Source: Planctomycetaceae bacterium (GTDB taxonomy: Bacteria > Planctomycetota > Planctomycetia > Pirellulales > Pirellulaceae). From it: a stretch of 64,000 nt of DNA. Position 1 is the stretch's first letter. Each line of letters starts with the position of its first letter. The notes under the pieces were generated by a model. That model was not told the origin of the DNA. It saw nothing but the letters and a program-made list of their open reading frames with translations, and searched no databases. Below are positions 44,840-53,412 of this stretch, piece by piece. Both the position numbers and the translations under genes were made by a program. The stretch spans positions 62,001 to 126,000 of the forward strand of contig JAJTFC010000020.1 in the NCBI GenBank assembly GCA_021298315.1, given 5' to 3'.

Positions 44840-47365
44840 ATGTCTTCAAATATGGCTTCAAATCAAGACCTCTTGGATGGCAATGAGTACATCAGCGCCC
44901 GTGAGGAAGCGCTCTTTGCTCGCGATGTCGATGGCCAACTGATCCGTAGAGCAGATGCGTCGTTGACCGATTTGGAATTGGATGTTCGCATCACCATCGA
45001 CGGCCAGGCGATGGTGGTCAAGAAAGCGGTTCCACTCCGAAACTCTCAAGGAGTTGTGTTGGTCAACGATCGAGGTGAGGTCATTCCAAGGCCGACGACG
45101 ATCTATGATGCGGTGACTCGAATGTATGTGCGAAGCGTCCAGGACATCAATCCCGTGCCTGTACTGTGCCATCGTGAGCACCTTCAACCCGTCGGGGTTT
45201 GCCGCGTTTGCATGGTCGAAATCCAAGAGCAACGCAAAAGTGGACGGGTCAAAAAGGACTTGGTCTCTGCGTGCACTTATCATGTCAAAGAGGGGATGGT
45301 CATCACCACGTTGGCAAGCACCGAGAGCCCAAAGACGGTCGAGGTCCTCAAGGATTCCGTCGGAGTGATCGTCGAACTGCTCGCATCGGAACACATGAGC
45401 CAACAAGATCGCGAAAGCTTGGTCGACTCGCCCAAGCGATACGAACCGAACGAGTTGAAAAAACTCGTCCATCGATTTGTGCCGGACCCAGTCCAATTGC
45501 GGTACCCTCCAAGCGAACTCGCAGGCAAAAGGGGCTTGGATCCATCCTCGGAAATCATCTCGGTCGACCACGACGCATGCATTCTGTGCCAGCGTTGCAC
45601 GCGCGCATGCAACGAAATCAAACACAACGATGTCATGGCCCGTGATGGCAAAGGCTATCCGACGAGAATCGCTTTCGATACCAACCTACCCATGCTCGAA
45701 AGCTCCTGCGTTTCCTGCGGCGAATGCGTCATTTCATGCCCTACCGATGCGCTGCAATTTCGACCGCTGGTCATCGAAAAGCAAATTGCAAAACTGTCCG
45801 ACGATCTGCATCTGGACACCAGCCAAAGCGGCGATCCATCCACGGAAGTTCTTTCCCCCGAACAAATGCTCGACATCCCTATCTTCACCGGGATTCCTTA
45901 TAAGTTTCTACAGTTCAACGGCGGAGCTTGCGTACGCCGCATCCTGCAACCCGGCGACGTACTATGCAAAGAAGGCGAATACGGTTCGACCGCCTTCTTG
46001 ATCCAACGCGGAAAATTCGAAATTCAAATCTCTCGATCTCGCAGCAAAGCAGTCAAAAAGCCCGCCGAACGAAAAGGCTTTTTCAATCGCATGCTATCAA
46101 GCGGATCCAAGGGGGTCGCCACCCTGGCTACCGGATCGGACACCTCGAATTCCAAGGGTGAAACAAGACTTTTCCGAGGCCCCGAGGACGTCATCCTCGG
46201 AGAAATGGCTTGTTTGAATCGAAGCCCACGAAGCGCAACGGTCGTGGCCGTTGAGGAATCCGAGGTCATCGAAATCGGAAGCAACGTCCTGTACATGCTC
46301 CAACGCAACAGCGCTAGCCTCAAACTGCTCAACGAAGCTTACCGCCGCCATGCTCTGAACTCGAACCTTAGCCGTACCCCACTGTGTCGCTCGCTAACGC
46401 CAGTGGAATTGGATCGACTGGCACAAGCTGTTGAGCTGATCAGTGTCGAACCAGGTCAACCGATCTTCAAAGAAGGGGAACTCGGTGATGAGGTCTACAT
46501 GATACGACTCGGTTACGTGAAATTTTCCCGTATGCAAGGGATGCGGGATCAGGTCATTACCTACATGGGGCCGCCAAACATCGAAGGAGAAGTCGGGGTG
46601 TTTGGGGAAGTGGCCGTTTTATCGAAACTCTACGAGAGCGAATTGGCTGATGAACTGCAAGCCTTGAATTTTGCGCCAGGGATTCGAACCTCAAGCTGCA
46701 CAGCGTTGGACCACGTCGAGTTGGTTCGGATCCCCGGATCGATTATCCGGGAACTGACCGAAGCAAATTCCGAATTTCGAAAAACGCTACTGGATCGTGC
46801 CGAGACGCTCTTGCGCCGCGATGCGACTCGGGATGTCTCCGAGAATACGCTCAAAGCGAATTTCGTCGCGCAAGGGCTCTACAACGCTCAGAGCCTTCTG
46901 GTCCTGGACCTTGAATCATGCACCCGTTGCGATGAATGCTCGAAAGCTTGCGCCGATGCTCACGAAGGGCAAACCCGTCTGGTACGCGAAGGACTTCGCT
47001 TCGAGAACTTCCTGGTCGCCACAAGCTGTCGCTCTTGTACCGATCCGTACTGCTTAGTCGGTTGCCCGGTCAATGCAATCTTCCGAGAGGGAGACAAGGA
47101 GATCGTCATCGAAGACCACTGCATCGGCTGTGGGCAATGCGCCACGAATTGCCCCTATGGCAACATCACCATGTATGGGCATCAAGACGGATATCGCCAA
47201 GAGGGAAACCAAAAGATACCCGTTGTACGGCAACGGGCGACTACCTGCGACCAATGCAAAAGCATCGGTGGTACGCCCCGCTGTGTTTATGCTTGCCCTC
47301 ATGAAGCTGCTTACCGAATGTCAGGCGAGCAACTCACGACGATGGTCTCGGAACGAAACAATTAG
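44840..47365 (+). CDS. NuoG-type Fe-S / double cyclic-nucleotide-binding / DmsB-like Fe-S fusion protein
   Basis: 841 residues. N-terminus: 2Fe-2S ferredoxin domain (C110, C121, C124, C145) as in NuoG, then two 4Fe-4S sets (C247, C250, C253, C257 and C290, C293, C296, C300). Residues of about 350-500 and 515-675 are two cyclic-nucleotide-binding domains; the first keeps the phosphate-binding cassette GEMACLNRSPRSATV with Glu and Arg, the second is degenerate. Residues of about 690-830 form a DmsB/HybA-like ferredoxin domain with four clusters (CTRCDECSKAC, CRSCTDPYCLVGC, CIGCGQCATNC, CDQCKS...CVYAC). No molybdopterin domain is present. The protein can link the NuoEF module to a membrane partner; ligand control is inferred. 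Confidence 0.88.
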   Translation: MSSNMASNQDLLDGNEYISAREEALFARDVDGQLIRRADASLTDLELDVRITIDGQAMVVKKAVPLRNSQGVVLVNDRGEVIPRPTTIYDAVTRMYVRSVQDINPVPVLCHREHLQPVGVCRVCMVEIQEQRKSGRVKKDLVSACTYHVKEGMVITTLASTESPKTVEVLKDSVGVIVELLASEHMSQQDRESLVDSPKRYEPNELKKLVHRFVPDPVQLRYPPSELAGKRGLDPSSEIISVDHDACILCQRCTRACNEIKHNDVMARDGKGYPTRIAFDTNLPMLESSCVSCGECVISCPTDALQFRPLVIEKQIAKLSDDLHLDTSQSGDPSTEVLSPEQMLDIPIFTGIPYKFLQFNGGACVRRILQPGDVLCKEGEYGSTAFLIQRGKFEIQISRSRSKAVKKPAERKGFFNRMLSSGSKGVATLATGSDTSNSKGETRLFRGPEDVILGEMACLNRSPRSATVVAVEESEVIEIGSNVLYMLQRNSASLKLLNEAYRRHALNSNLSRTPLCRSLTPVELDRLAQAVELISVEPGQPIFKEGELGDEVYMIRLGYVKFSRMQGMRDQVITYMGPPNIEGEVGVFGEVAVLSKLYESELADELQALNFAPGIRTSSCTALDHVELVRIPGSIIRELTEANSEFRKTLLDRAETLLRRDATRDVSENTLKANFVAQGLYNAQSLLVLDLESCTRCDECSKACADAHEGQTRLVREGLRFENFLVATSCRSCTDPYCLVGCPVNAIFREGDKEIVIEDHCIGCGQCATNCPYGNITMYGHQDGYRQEGNQKIPVVRQRATTCDQCKSIGGTPRCVYACPHEAAYRMSGEQLTTMVSERNN

Positions 47366-47371
47366 AGATCT

Positions 47372-48520
47372 TTACTCGGTTAATTCCAGGAGCAAAATCT
47401 CAGCATGTAGCCCAGGCCCAAAACCGAACACCAACCAATACCCAGCCCTAGGGCCGTAAAGCTCCCGAGTGTTCGAATACAGGATCTCCTCGATGATAAA
47501 GAGGATCGTAGGCGAGGACATATTTCCGTAGTTGGCTAATGTTCGACGGGATGCGGAGAGCTTCGTTTCGTCCAGCCCCATCGCCTTATCGACCGAATCG
47601 AGAATTCTGGGGCCTCCAGGATGAACAACCCATTGCCGAATATCGTCTGTTGAAATCCCCAGTCCGGCAAGCCAAGCTTCGATAGGCTCTTTAAGCCTCT
47701 CCTCGATGCGCGAGGGTACAAGCGACGAGAGGGTCATTTGAAATCCATGATCTCCGATCTTCCAGGTCATCAAATCGGCCGAGTCGGGGATCTTCAATGA
47801 CAAAGACGAGACGATGCGCAAGTGAACTTGGCCCGGTTGGCGGATGGATGCCGAGGCGTTGGTGACCACGGCCGCTGCCGCTCCATCGGAGAAGAGCGAA
47901 TTGGCGACAATTTGCTCTGGGTCTTCCGTGTATTGCTGATGGATGCTGCACAGTTCAACCGCTCCTACCAGAACAACCGCTCTTGTGTCGGATTCTGCGA
48001 TCGCTTGGGCCACTCGCAGACCGTTTACCATCGCATGGCACCCCATAAACCCGATGTGCGATCGCTGAGTCGTCAAGCTCAAACCAAGCGACTCAAACAG
48101 AACATGATCGAGCCCTGGGGCACAGAATCCTGTGCACGAAACGGTAATCAAATGCGTGATCGCCGATGCTTCAATTCCTGCTCGTTGAATCGCAGCTTGG
48201 CAGGTTTTTGTGAGCAAAGGTCCAGCGTGCGTCGCGTAAACTTCCATGCGTTCGGCAGTGGTCGGGCCAAACGGTGCTTCCGCTGTCGGGGGCTTGTAAA
48301 AGGATTGCCGCGCGTCGGGATCGTCTCCCGCAGCACTCAGCAGGACGCTCGCTCGACGCAAAACTCCGGATTTGAGATACAGCTTTGGCAGGACCTTATT
48401 CCAGCGTTGGGTCAGGCCTAATCTCTGGATCACCCCAGCGGCGACCTCTTGGTCAATCACCCCCTCGGGAATTCTCGTGCCGGTCCCAAGAATCACCGCT
48501 CCGGATTGCCTGTTGATCAT
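47372..48520 (-). CDS. Type III polyketide synthase (chalcone/stilbene synthase family)
   Basis: 382 residues from ATG 48520, which overlaps the previous stop as TGATG; an upstream ATG at 48634 is less likely. The catalytic triad is visible: Cys in VSCTGFCAPGLDH, His in WVVHPGGPRIL and Asn in YGNMSSPTILF. These enzymes condense malonyl-CoA on acyl starters to give alkylresorcinols, alkylpyrones or related products. It is last in a three-gene operon with a methyltransferase and an FAD oxidoreductase, the same trio as in the Streptomyces srs phenolic-lipid cluster. The starter acyl group cannot be read from the sequence. Confidence 0.93.
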   Translation of the reverse strand: MINRQSGAVILGTGTRIPEGVIDQEVAAGVIQRLGLTQRWNKVLPKLYLKSGVLRRASVLLSAAGDDPDARQSFYKPPTAEAPFGPTTAERMEVYATHAGPLLTKTCQAAIQRAGIEASAITHLITVSCTGFCAPGLDHVLFESLGLSLTTQRSHIGFMGCHAMVNGLRVAQAIAESDTRAVVLVGAVELCSIHQQYTEDPEQIVANSLFSDGAAAAVVTNASASIRQPGQVHLRIVSSLSLKIPDSADLMTWKIGDHGFQMTLSSLVPSRIEERLKEPIEAWLAGLGISTDDIRQWVVHPGGPRILDSVDKAMGLDETKLSASRRTLANYGNMSSPTILFIIEEILYSNTRELYGPRAGYWLVFGFGPGLHAEILLLELTE

Positions 48521-49776
48521 CACTGTACCGCCTTTTTCAAAATGCGAGTTCGGAACCCTGGGATCCAATGACAAGCTTGGACTACCCATTGCGAGCGGGT
48601 CGGATGCCTCGCTTGCTTGGCGACCCAACGGCATACACGGTGCCGGAATCGCCTCTGCTTTTGGACATAAACTTCCCAGTCCCTAACTGCTTGCGTTTTG
48701 GTTCGGGGATCTTGCACAATCCGAACAAGGTTCGGAGCGAGCGTTTCAGCGTTGTCCAACGCCCATGACATCCCCTCGCCTGTAAAAGGCTCGATGTAGC
48801 CCAATGCATCTCCGACGAGAAAAATCCCCGGCTTGGCGACGACCTTGGAAGTCCGTGTCAGAAGACTGGTAGCCATCCAATGGCAATCGGCAAAGGATTG
48901 TTGTGTCTTGATTCCGCAGTCCCCGAGGATTTCGCAGACCGCTTGGCCGATTCCCCCGGCACTCGATACTCTCTTGGGATCCAAAGCAGCGGCCAAGTCG
49001 ATGAGTTCCCCATCGGTCAAGCAAATTCCGACGTAGCCATGATGGGACGATAGCATGTGCAGACGGCCGCGATCGCTCTGGAGCATTCGATGCAATTCCG
49101 GCTCCGATTCGGCAAGACTCTCAAGCGACACCAGGGATTGGACTCCGATGCGGGAATCAGGAGCGATGACCGAAGGCCAATCCCGCTGAAGTCGTAACGC
49201 CGAACGGTTCAAACCCGCAGCAATCACCAAACAACGCGCCTGCGCCGCTTTGGGCTTGAATTGGCCCGAGGGATCCGACGGGTGGGAGCCCTCGCTAGAT
49301 CGAAGCTCAACCTCTAGGCGATCTAGGACCTGGCCATGATCGGCAGGCAACACCGCAGTCGTGTTTTGCAAAAAATCGGCTCCCGATTTGATCGCGCGCC
49401 GGACCAAAATCGCATCGAGTGTCGAGCGCCGAATGCTCAAGAGTGATGGGATCGGCCAAATGTGCCCTACGCCTTTGACTTGGACGTGCAGTTCGCTAAG
49501 CCTTACCGATCCGGCGGCTCGTAGATCGTGCTCCACTCCTAGTCTTTCCAACGCATCTTGGGCTCGCACATTCAAGCAGCCACCACAAACCTTTTCGCGA
49601 GGGAAGGACTTCGACTCGACTAAGAGTACCTTCAAACCCGATTTCGCGGCGAGGATGGCGGTTGCACAACCAGCAACTCCAGCCCCGACGATGATCACAT
49701 CCCAAATACAATCGATAGCCGATTCGTAGCCGAGAGTCGAACTCAAGGAATCGAGGGGTTCTTTCAGGGAGCTCAT
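48520..49776 (-). CDS. FAD-dependent oxidoreductase (geranylgeranyl reductase/PHBH-like)
   Basis: 418 residues from ATG 49776, preferred because it overlaps the methyltransferase stop as ATGA (a longer frame starts at 49800). The FAD-binding GxGxxG is seen in VIIVGAGVAGCATAI, and a second FAD motif in GDALGYIEPFTGEGMSWAL. The middle has RSTLDAILVRRAIKSG, typical of the geranylgeranyl reductase and aromatic hydroxylase superfamily. In this operon it probably hydroxylates or reduces the polyketide product, perhaps turning a resorcinol into a quinone, as SrsC does in Streptomyces. That assignment is inference from context. Confidence 0.85.
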   Translation of the reverse strand: MSSLKEPLDSLSSTLGYESAIDCIWDVIIVGAGVAGCATAILAAKSGLKVLLVESKSFPREKVCGGCLNVRAQDALERLGVEHDLRAAGSVRLSELHVQVKGVGHIWPIPSLLSIRRSTLDAILVRRAIKSGADFLQNTTAVLPADHGQVLDRLEVELRSSEGSHPSDPSGQFKPKAAQARCLVIAAGLNRSALRLQRDWPSVIAPDSRIGVQSLVSLESLAESEPELHRMLQSDRGRLHMLSSHHGYVGICLTDGELIDLAAALDPKRVSSAGGIGQAVCEILGDCGIKTQQSFADCHWMATSLLTRTSKVVAKPGIFLVGDALGYIEPFTGEGMSWALDNAETLAPNLVRIVQDPRTKTQAVRDWEVYVQKQRRFRHRVCRWVAKQARHPTRSQWVVQACHWIPGFRTRILKKAVQ

Positions 49777-50537
49777 GATCTCACAGGTGGCCTTCTCCAC
49801 ACCAACGCATAGCGTTCAGGCCAATGCTTCGTTATGCGATAGTTCTCTAGACCGGCGAGATCCGCAATCGATACGATTTCCGTGCAGGTAAATGCGGCCC
49901 GGACCGATTGCGGTCCATCGAAGTGAACGACACGGGAGCGTGAAAGAAGCCAGCAACCGGTTTTAGCGAGGAACCACCCGAGTCGCGTGCGGTTTAGATC
50001 GTCCGCCACTACGGCCACGCGTGCCAATTGGGCGCTGCGGCTCAACAAACTCACCACCGCCGATTCCTCGAAATGGTGCATGAACAACGAATTGATGACT
50101 ATGTCCGCTAGAGGTGTTGGATCGATTTGACCGAGCGCATCGACAACCTCGAATCGAACTTGATCCTCCGAGAGCCCAGAAGATAAGGCCAATTCCTGGG
50201 CGTTCTGAATCGCAAAGGGGCTTATGTCCCACCCGACGCAACGGACGGACACGTGTTTCGCCAAATGTCGATAAAGAGCGATAAGGTTTTCCCCGTTGGC
50301 ACATCCAATATCCAGCAGCACCCAAGGGGATTCGTCCGAGATCGGCACACTGGCTACCGGAGATTGCTGTCTGGCCAAATCGAGAATCGTCGATGAAAGA
50401 TAAGAAACGGTTCCCGAGAATCGATTGATCCTACGTAGTCCACGCAGGGCAAGTTGGTGATCTGCTGGCGGCAGATTCGGATCGTCCATCAGCTCGGGGA
50501 CAAGATGCCTGGATTTCAGGTCAGGAAAAAACAACAT
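49773..50537 (-). CDS. Class I SAM-dependent methyltransferase, polyketide operon
   Basis: 254 residues. Motif I is LLDIGCANGENLIAL, followed by the acidic WDIS and the downstream MHHF motif. The C-terminal part has an extra basic region ending in YALVWRRPP. It is first in the operon with the FAD oxidoreductase (4-bp ATGA overlap) and type III polyketide synthase, so the likely task is O- or C-methylation of the ring product. Its promoter must lie in the 344-bp gap it shares with the divergent YceI gene. Confidence 0.85.
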   Translation of the reverse strand: MLFFPDLKSRHLVPELMDDPNLPPADHQLALRGLRRINRFSGTVSYLSSTILDLARQQSPVASVPISDESPWVLLDIGCANGENLIALYRHLAKHVSVRCVGWDISPFAIQNAQELALSSGLSEDQVRFEVVDALGQIDPTPLADIVINSLFMHHFEESAVVSLLSRSAQLARVAVVADDLNRTRLGWFLAKTGCWLLSRSRVVHFDGPQSVRAAFTCTEIVSIADLAGLENYRITKHWPERYALVWRRPPVRS

Positions 50538-50881
50538 GCTTGCAAGGATCCCTCGCAGGATACGGTCCGGACTCGAACTTCAAGATAACAGGTTCGATGG
50601 CGTTGGATAAGTGCCACCTCGGGGGATAACCCCCGAAGTACCGGTATACGATCGGGCTATTCTTCGCCACAACATTCCCTAAAGATCCCAAAAGCGAACG
50701 ATACTTTGCGGCCAGATACCTTTCCAACTTGTTAAAAACACTCTTGCGTGTTTTAAAACGTTTTTAGATTCAAGACCCTGTAGTGGGATTTTGCGAGGTG
50801 ACATAAACGGTCTATACTCTTGGTCGAACCCTGAGGGAAAAAGGGCCGATCTAAAAACTTCTCACGAATGGGGGTACAGGG
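50538..50881. other. Divergent control region of the polyketide and YceI operons
   Basis: No gene is recognised in these 344 bp. They hold a good promoter toward YceI (50791-50818) and a 7-bp stem, AAAACAC at 50735-50741 with GTGTTTT at 50748-50754, which may be an operator. The region is AT-richer than flanking genes around 50730-50770. Confidence 0.5.
50791..50818 (+). promoter_or_regulatory. Sigma-70-like promoter for the YceI operon
   Basis: TTGCGA at 50791-50796 and TATACT at 50813-50818 are separated by 16 bp and match four and five of six consensus bases. Transcription would start near 50825, leaving a leader of about 57 bases before the YceI ATG at 50882. Confidence 0.5.
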
Positions 50882-51610
50882 ATGTTGCTTAACGTTTTCA
50901 AGCGAATACTCCGAAGCGATCGCGGACGAGTTCTTGGAATCCTCTCGAACGTCACCCTGGGTTTCTCGATACTTCTAGCACCTGAACTCACGCATCCATG
51001 CCATGGGCAAGAAGCGGGCGGACAGGCTCGAAAACCAGCGGAGTATCGACCAGGCGACTTGAATCTGGAGTTCAGTCGTGTGTATATCTTTGTCGACAAA
51101 ACCAACAACCTTGGTCACTCCCATGGCGTCGAGGGCAAGCTCAAGAGCGGTCGGTTAAAGGCCGACGTTCAAGAACCCGTTTCTTTGGTTTTTGATATGA
51201 AGTCGTTTGTCGCCGACACTCCTACGGCTCGCAAGGTGTTTGCCATCGATGCAGAGATCGATGCGGCAACGGTGCGAAAAGTCAACCAAAACATGTTGGG
51301 CAAGGAAATTCTGGATGTCCAGGGATTCCCTGAGGCGGTCTTCCAAAAGGCATCGATGAAGAAAACGGGCAATCAATCGGCGCGCGGGCTCCCCGAGTAC
51401 CAGCTCGAAGGTGAATTCACGCTGCATGGTGTCACACGACCCGTGACGATCCTGTGCGACATGGAGGACAAGGATGGCTGGCATCATGTTCGAGGCAAGT
51501 TCACGATCAAACAGACCGATTTTGGTATCAAGCCTTATACCAAAGCCTTTGGTGCCGTCGGGATCAAAGATGAATTGGTGATTCAAGGCGATTTATGGGT
51601 GGTACCCTAA
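50882..51610 (+). CDS. YceI family polyisoprenoid-binding-like protein
   Basis: 242 residues with a signal peptide (LGFSILLAPELTHPCHGQ). The lipocalin-like YceI fold is suggested by NNLGHSHGVEGKLKSG, the central VFQKASM strand, GEFTLHGVTRPVTI and the C-terminal GIKDELVIQGDLWV. YceI proteins bind long isoprenoid or lipid chains in the periplasm. Its gene overlaps or nearly touches the next two methyltransferase genes and is divergent from the type III polyketide operon; a role in carrying a long-chain product of that operon is inferred. Confidence 0.88.
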   Translation: MLLNVFKRILRSDRGRVLGILSNVTLGFSILLAPELTHPCHGQEAGGQARKPAEYRPGDLNLEFSRVYIFVDKTNNLGHSHGVEGKLKSGRLKADVQEPVSLVFDMKSFVADTPTARKVFAIDAEIDAATVRKVNQNMLGKEILDVQGFPEAVFQKASMKKTGNQSARGLPEYQLEGEFTLHGVTRPVTILCDMEDKDGWHHVRGKFTIKQTDFGIKPYTKAFGAVGIKDELVIQGDLWVVP

Positions 51611-51612
51611 CG

Positions 51613-52452
51613 ATGATTGAATTTCCTGATGTAGCCAAGGGAGTGATTCGCAATCACTACGACATTATCACTCCCTTCTACCGGTTGTTTTGGGGACCAC
51701 ATATCCACCACGGATATTGGGAGGGGGGTGAGAGCTCTGCGCGAGCCCAGGTTCAACTGACCGAAAAGCTGGCGAAAATCGCGAGGATAGCCCCTTCGAG
51801 CACCGTCTACGACATCGGTTGCGGGATGGGAGGCTCAAGCGTTTGGCTTGCTCGCAATCTTCAGTGCCAAGTCACCGGGGTGACCCTCAGTCCTGTCCAG
51901 CGAATGTACGCTGCAAGCGGCGCGACGCTTCGAGGGGTCAGACCGCGTCCGAAATTTCTTTGTGCCGATGCCGAGAAGATCGAGTTTGCGTCCGATTCGG
52001 CAGACGTCGTATGGAGCATCGAATGCACCGAGCATCTGTTCGATAAACCTGCTTTTTTTCGCAAAGCGGCGACCTGGATCAAACCCGGCGGACGGTTCGC
52101 GCTCTGCGCTTGGTTGGCCGGCGAACCACCTCTGAGTCAAGAACAGATCGCGTTGACACAAAAAGTCTGCCGTGGCATGTTTTGCCCGTCGCTCGGAACT
52201 CAGGCCGACTACTGCCAATGGTTTGAGGATGCCGGACTAACAGTCACTTACCAATCCCTTTGGACCAAGCAGGTTGAGAAGACTTGGGAGATTTGCTTGG
52301 AGCGAGTTAACCGAACGGGGATTAGGCACTTGGCAAAAGTCTTTGGCGCCAACCATGTTCTGTTCTTGGATCACTTCCAAGCGATCCTCGATGCGTATCG
52401 GACAGGCGCGATGGAGTATGGATGTTTCCTAGCAGAGCGAGGCGGTCGGTGA
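51613..52452 (+). CDS. SAM-dependent methyltransferase (tocopherol/cyclopropane-synthase-like)
   Basis: 279 residues from ATG 51613, 2 bp after the YceI stop. The N-terminus contains the HYDIITPFYRLFWGPHIHHG pattern seen in tocopherol O-methyltransferase and related lipid or quinone methyltransferases. Motif I is VYDIGCGMGGSSVWLA, and IECTEHL is the acidic post-II element. It ends overlapping the next gene's GTG start. The hydrophobic surroundings and the operon suggest methylation of a lipid-like or aromatic product. Confidence 0.85.
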   Translation: MIEFPDVAKGVIRNHYDIITPFYRLFWGPHIHHGYWEGGESSARAQVQLTEKLAKIARIAPSSTVYDIGCGMGGSSVWLARNLQCQVTGVTLSPVQRMYAASGATLRGVRPRPKFLCADAEKIEFASDSADVVWSIECTEHLFDKPAFFRKAATWIKPGGRFALCAWLAGEPPLSQEQIALTQKVCRGMFCPSLGTQADYCQWFEDAGLTVTYQSLWTKQVEKTWEICLERVNRTGIRHLAKVFGANHVLFLDHFQAILDAYRTGAMEYGCFLAERGGR

Positions 52453-53222
52453 GTCAGGCAAGCGTAAAGACCCAAGCGTTTACTTCCCCGATGCTGCAAC
52501 GACGGCTCGGCAGGCTTGCCGGGATCGCATTTGGGATAGGAACCCAGCTCCTGTTTTTGTGGACGGTTGTCTATTTGTTTCTGTTTCTGCGGTACGGCGG
52601 GTGGAGCGAGTACCCAGGAGCATGGATCCTCGATACATCGCTTGCGGTTTGCTTTGCAGTGCCACATAGTATCCTGCTAGCCCCCCCGACCTCGCGATGG
52701 TTGAGACAGTGGATCCCTAGTGGTTTGCTGGGGTGTTTGCACTGCGCGACGAGTTGCTTGAGCTTGCTTGCGATGTTCCACTATTGGGGACGCATGCCGA
52801 CGGAGATTTGGCACGCCACAGGTTGGACGGAACAGGTCCTCTTGGCGTGCTTTTACGGATCTTGGATCGGCTTGCTCTACAGTCTGTATTGGACTGGCTT
52901 TGGGTACCAAACCGGCTTGACCCAGTGGTGGTATTGGTTTCGAGACCAACAGCCTCCCAAGCGGGCGTTTGTAACCCGGGGCGCTTTCCGGTACATGCGG
53001 CATCCTGTTTACATGAGCTTCCTAGGACTGATTTGGTTTACACCCGTCATGACTCTTGATCATGCGATCCTGACGGCGGTTTGGACACTGTATATCTATG
53101 CAGGAAGCTACTTCAAAGACCGTCGACTTTTGAAGTTCATCGGCGAACCGTACTATGAGTACGGCAAACGTATCGCTGGACTACCTATCATTGGATTTGG
53201 GTCTTTGCGGTTCTTTCGATAG
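52449..53222 (+). CDS. NnrU/MddA-like integral membrane methyltransferase
   Basis: 257 residues from GTG 52449, which overlaps the previous stop as GTGA; an ATG at 52422 is an alternative. About six hydrophobic segments are present. The C-terminal half has the isoprenylcysteine-methyltransferase-type motif FVTRGAFRYMRHPVYMSF, FKDRRLLKFIGEPYYEYGKR and the final IIGF, closely resembling methanethiol S-methyltransferase MddA. It thus should use SAM at the membrane. Its true acceptor, thiol or lipid, cannot be told from sequence. Confidence 0.8.
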   Translation: MSQASVKTQAFTSPMLQRRLGRLAGIAFGIGTQLLFLWTVVYLFLFLRYGGWSEYPGAWILDTSLAVCFAVPHSILLAPPTSRWLRQWIPSGLLGCLHCATSCLSLLAMFHYWGRMPTEIWHATGWTEQVLLACFYGSWIGLLYSLYWTGFGYQTGLTQWWYWFRDQQPPKRAFVTRGAFRYMRHPVYMSFLGLIWFTPVMTLDHAILTAVWTLYIYAGSYFKDRRLLKFIGEPYYEYGKRIAGLPIIGFGSLRFFR

Positions 53223-53241
53223 CCGCCATCGCACGGAAAGG

Positions 53242-53377
53242 GGATCTTGCAAAAGATCCAGCTGTTCGGCCCTCCGGGCTAAATCCAAGCAGCCGGATCT
53301 CTGCGGGAGATCCACTACCTTTGCGTCTTTGCGCCCTGGCGTCTTTGCGTTCTCTTCTTCCAAACAGCCGGATCTCT
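53242..53377. repeat. Intergenic hairpins and 18-bp direct repeat
   Basis: A perfect 7-bp stem with a four-base loop (GGATCTT/AAGATCC, 53242-53259) lies 20 bp after the membrane methyltransferase stop; a second one (GGATCTC/GAGATCC) is at 53295-53313. CCAAGCAGCCGGATCTCT at 53285-53302 recurs at 53360-53377 with one mismatch. Between them is a CTTTGCG-rich tract (53319-53350). It may act as terminator for both convergent genes. Confidence 0.55.
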
Positions 53378-53412
53378 ATCAAAGCTTCAGACCAAACAAA
53401 TCTCCACCGTGG

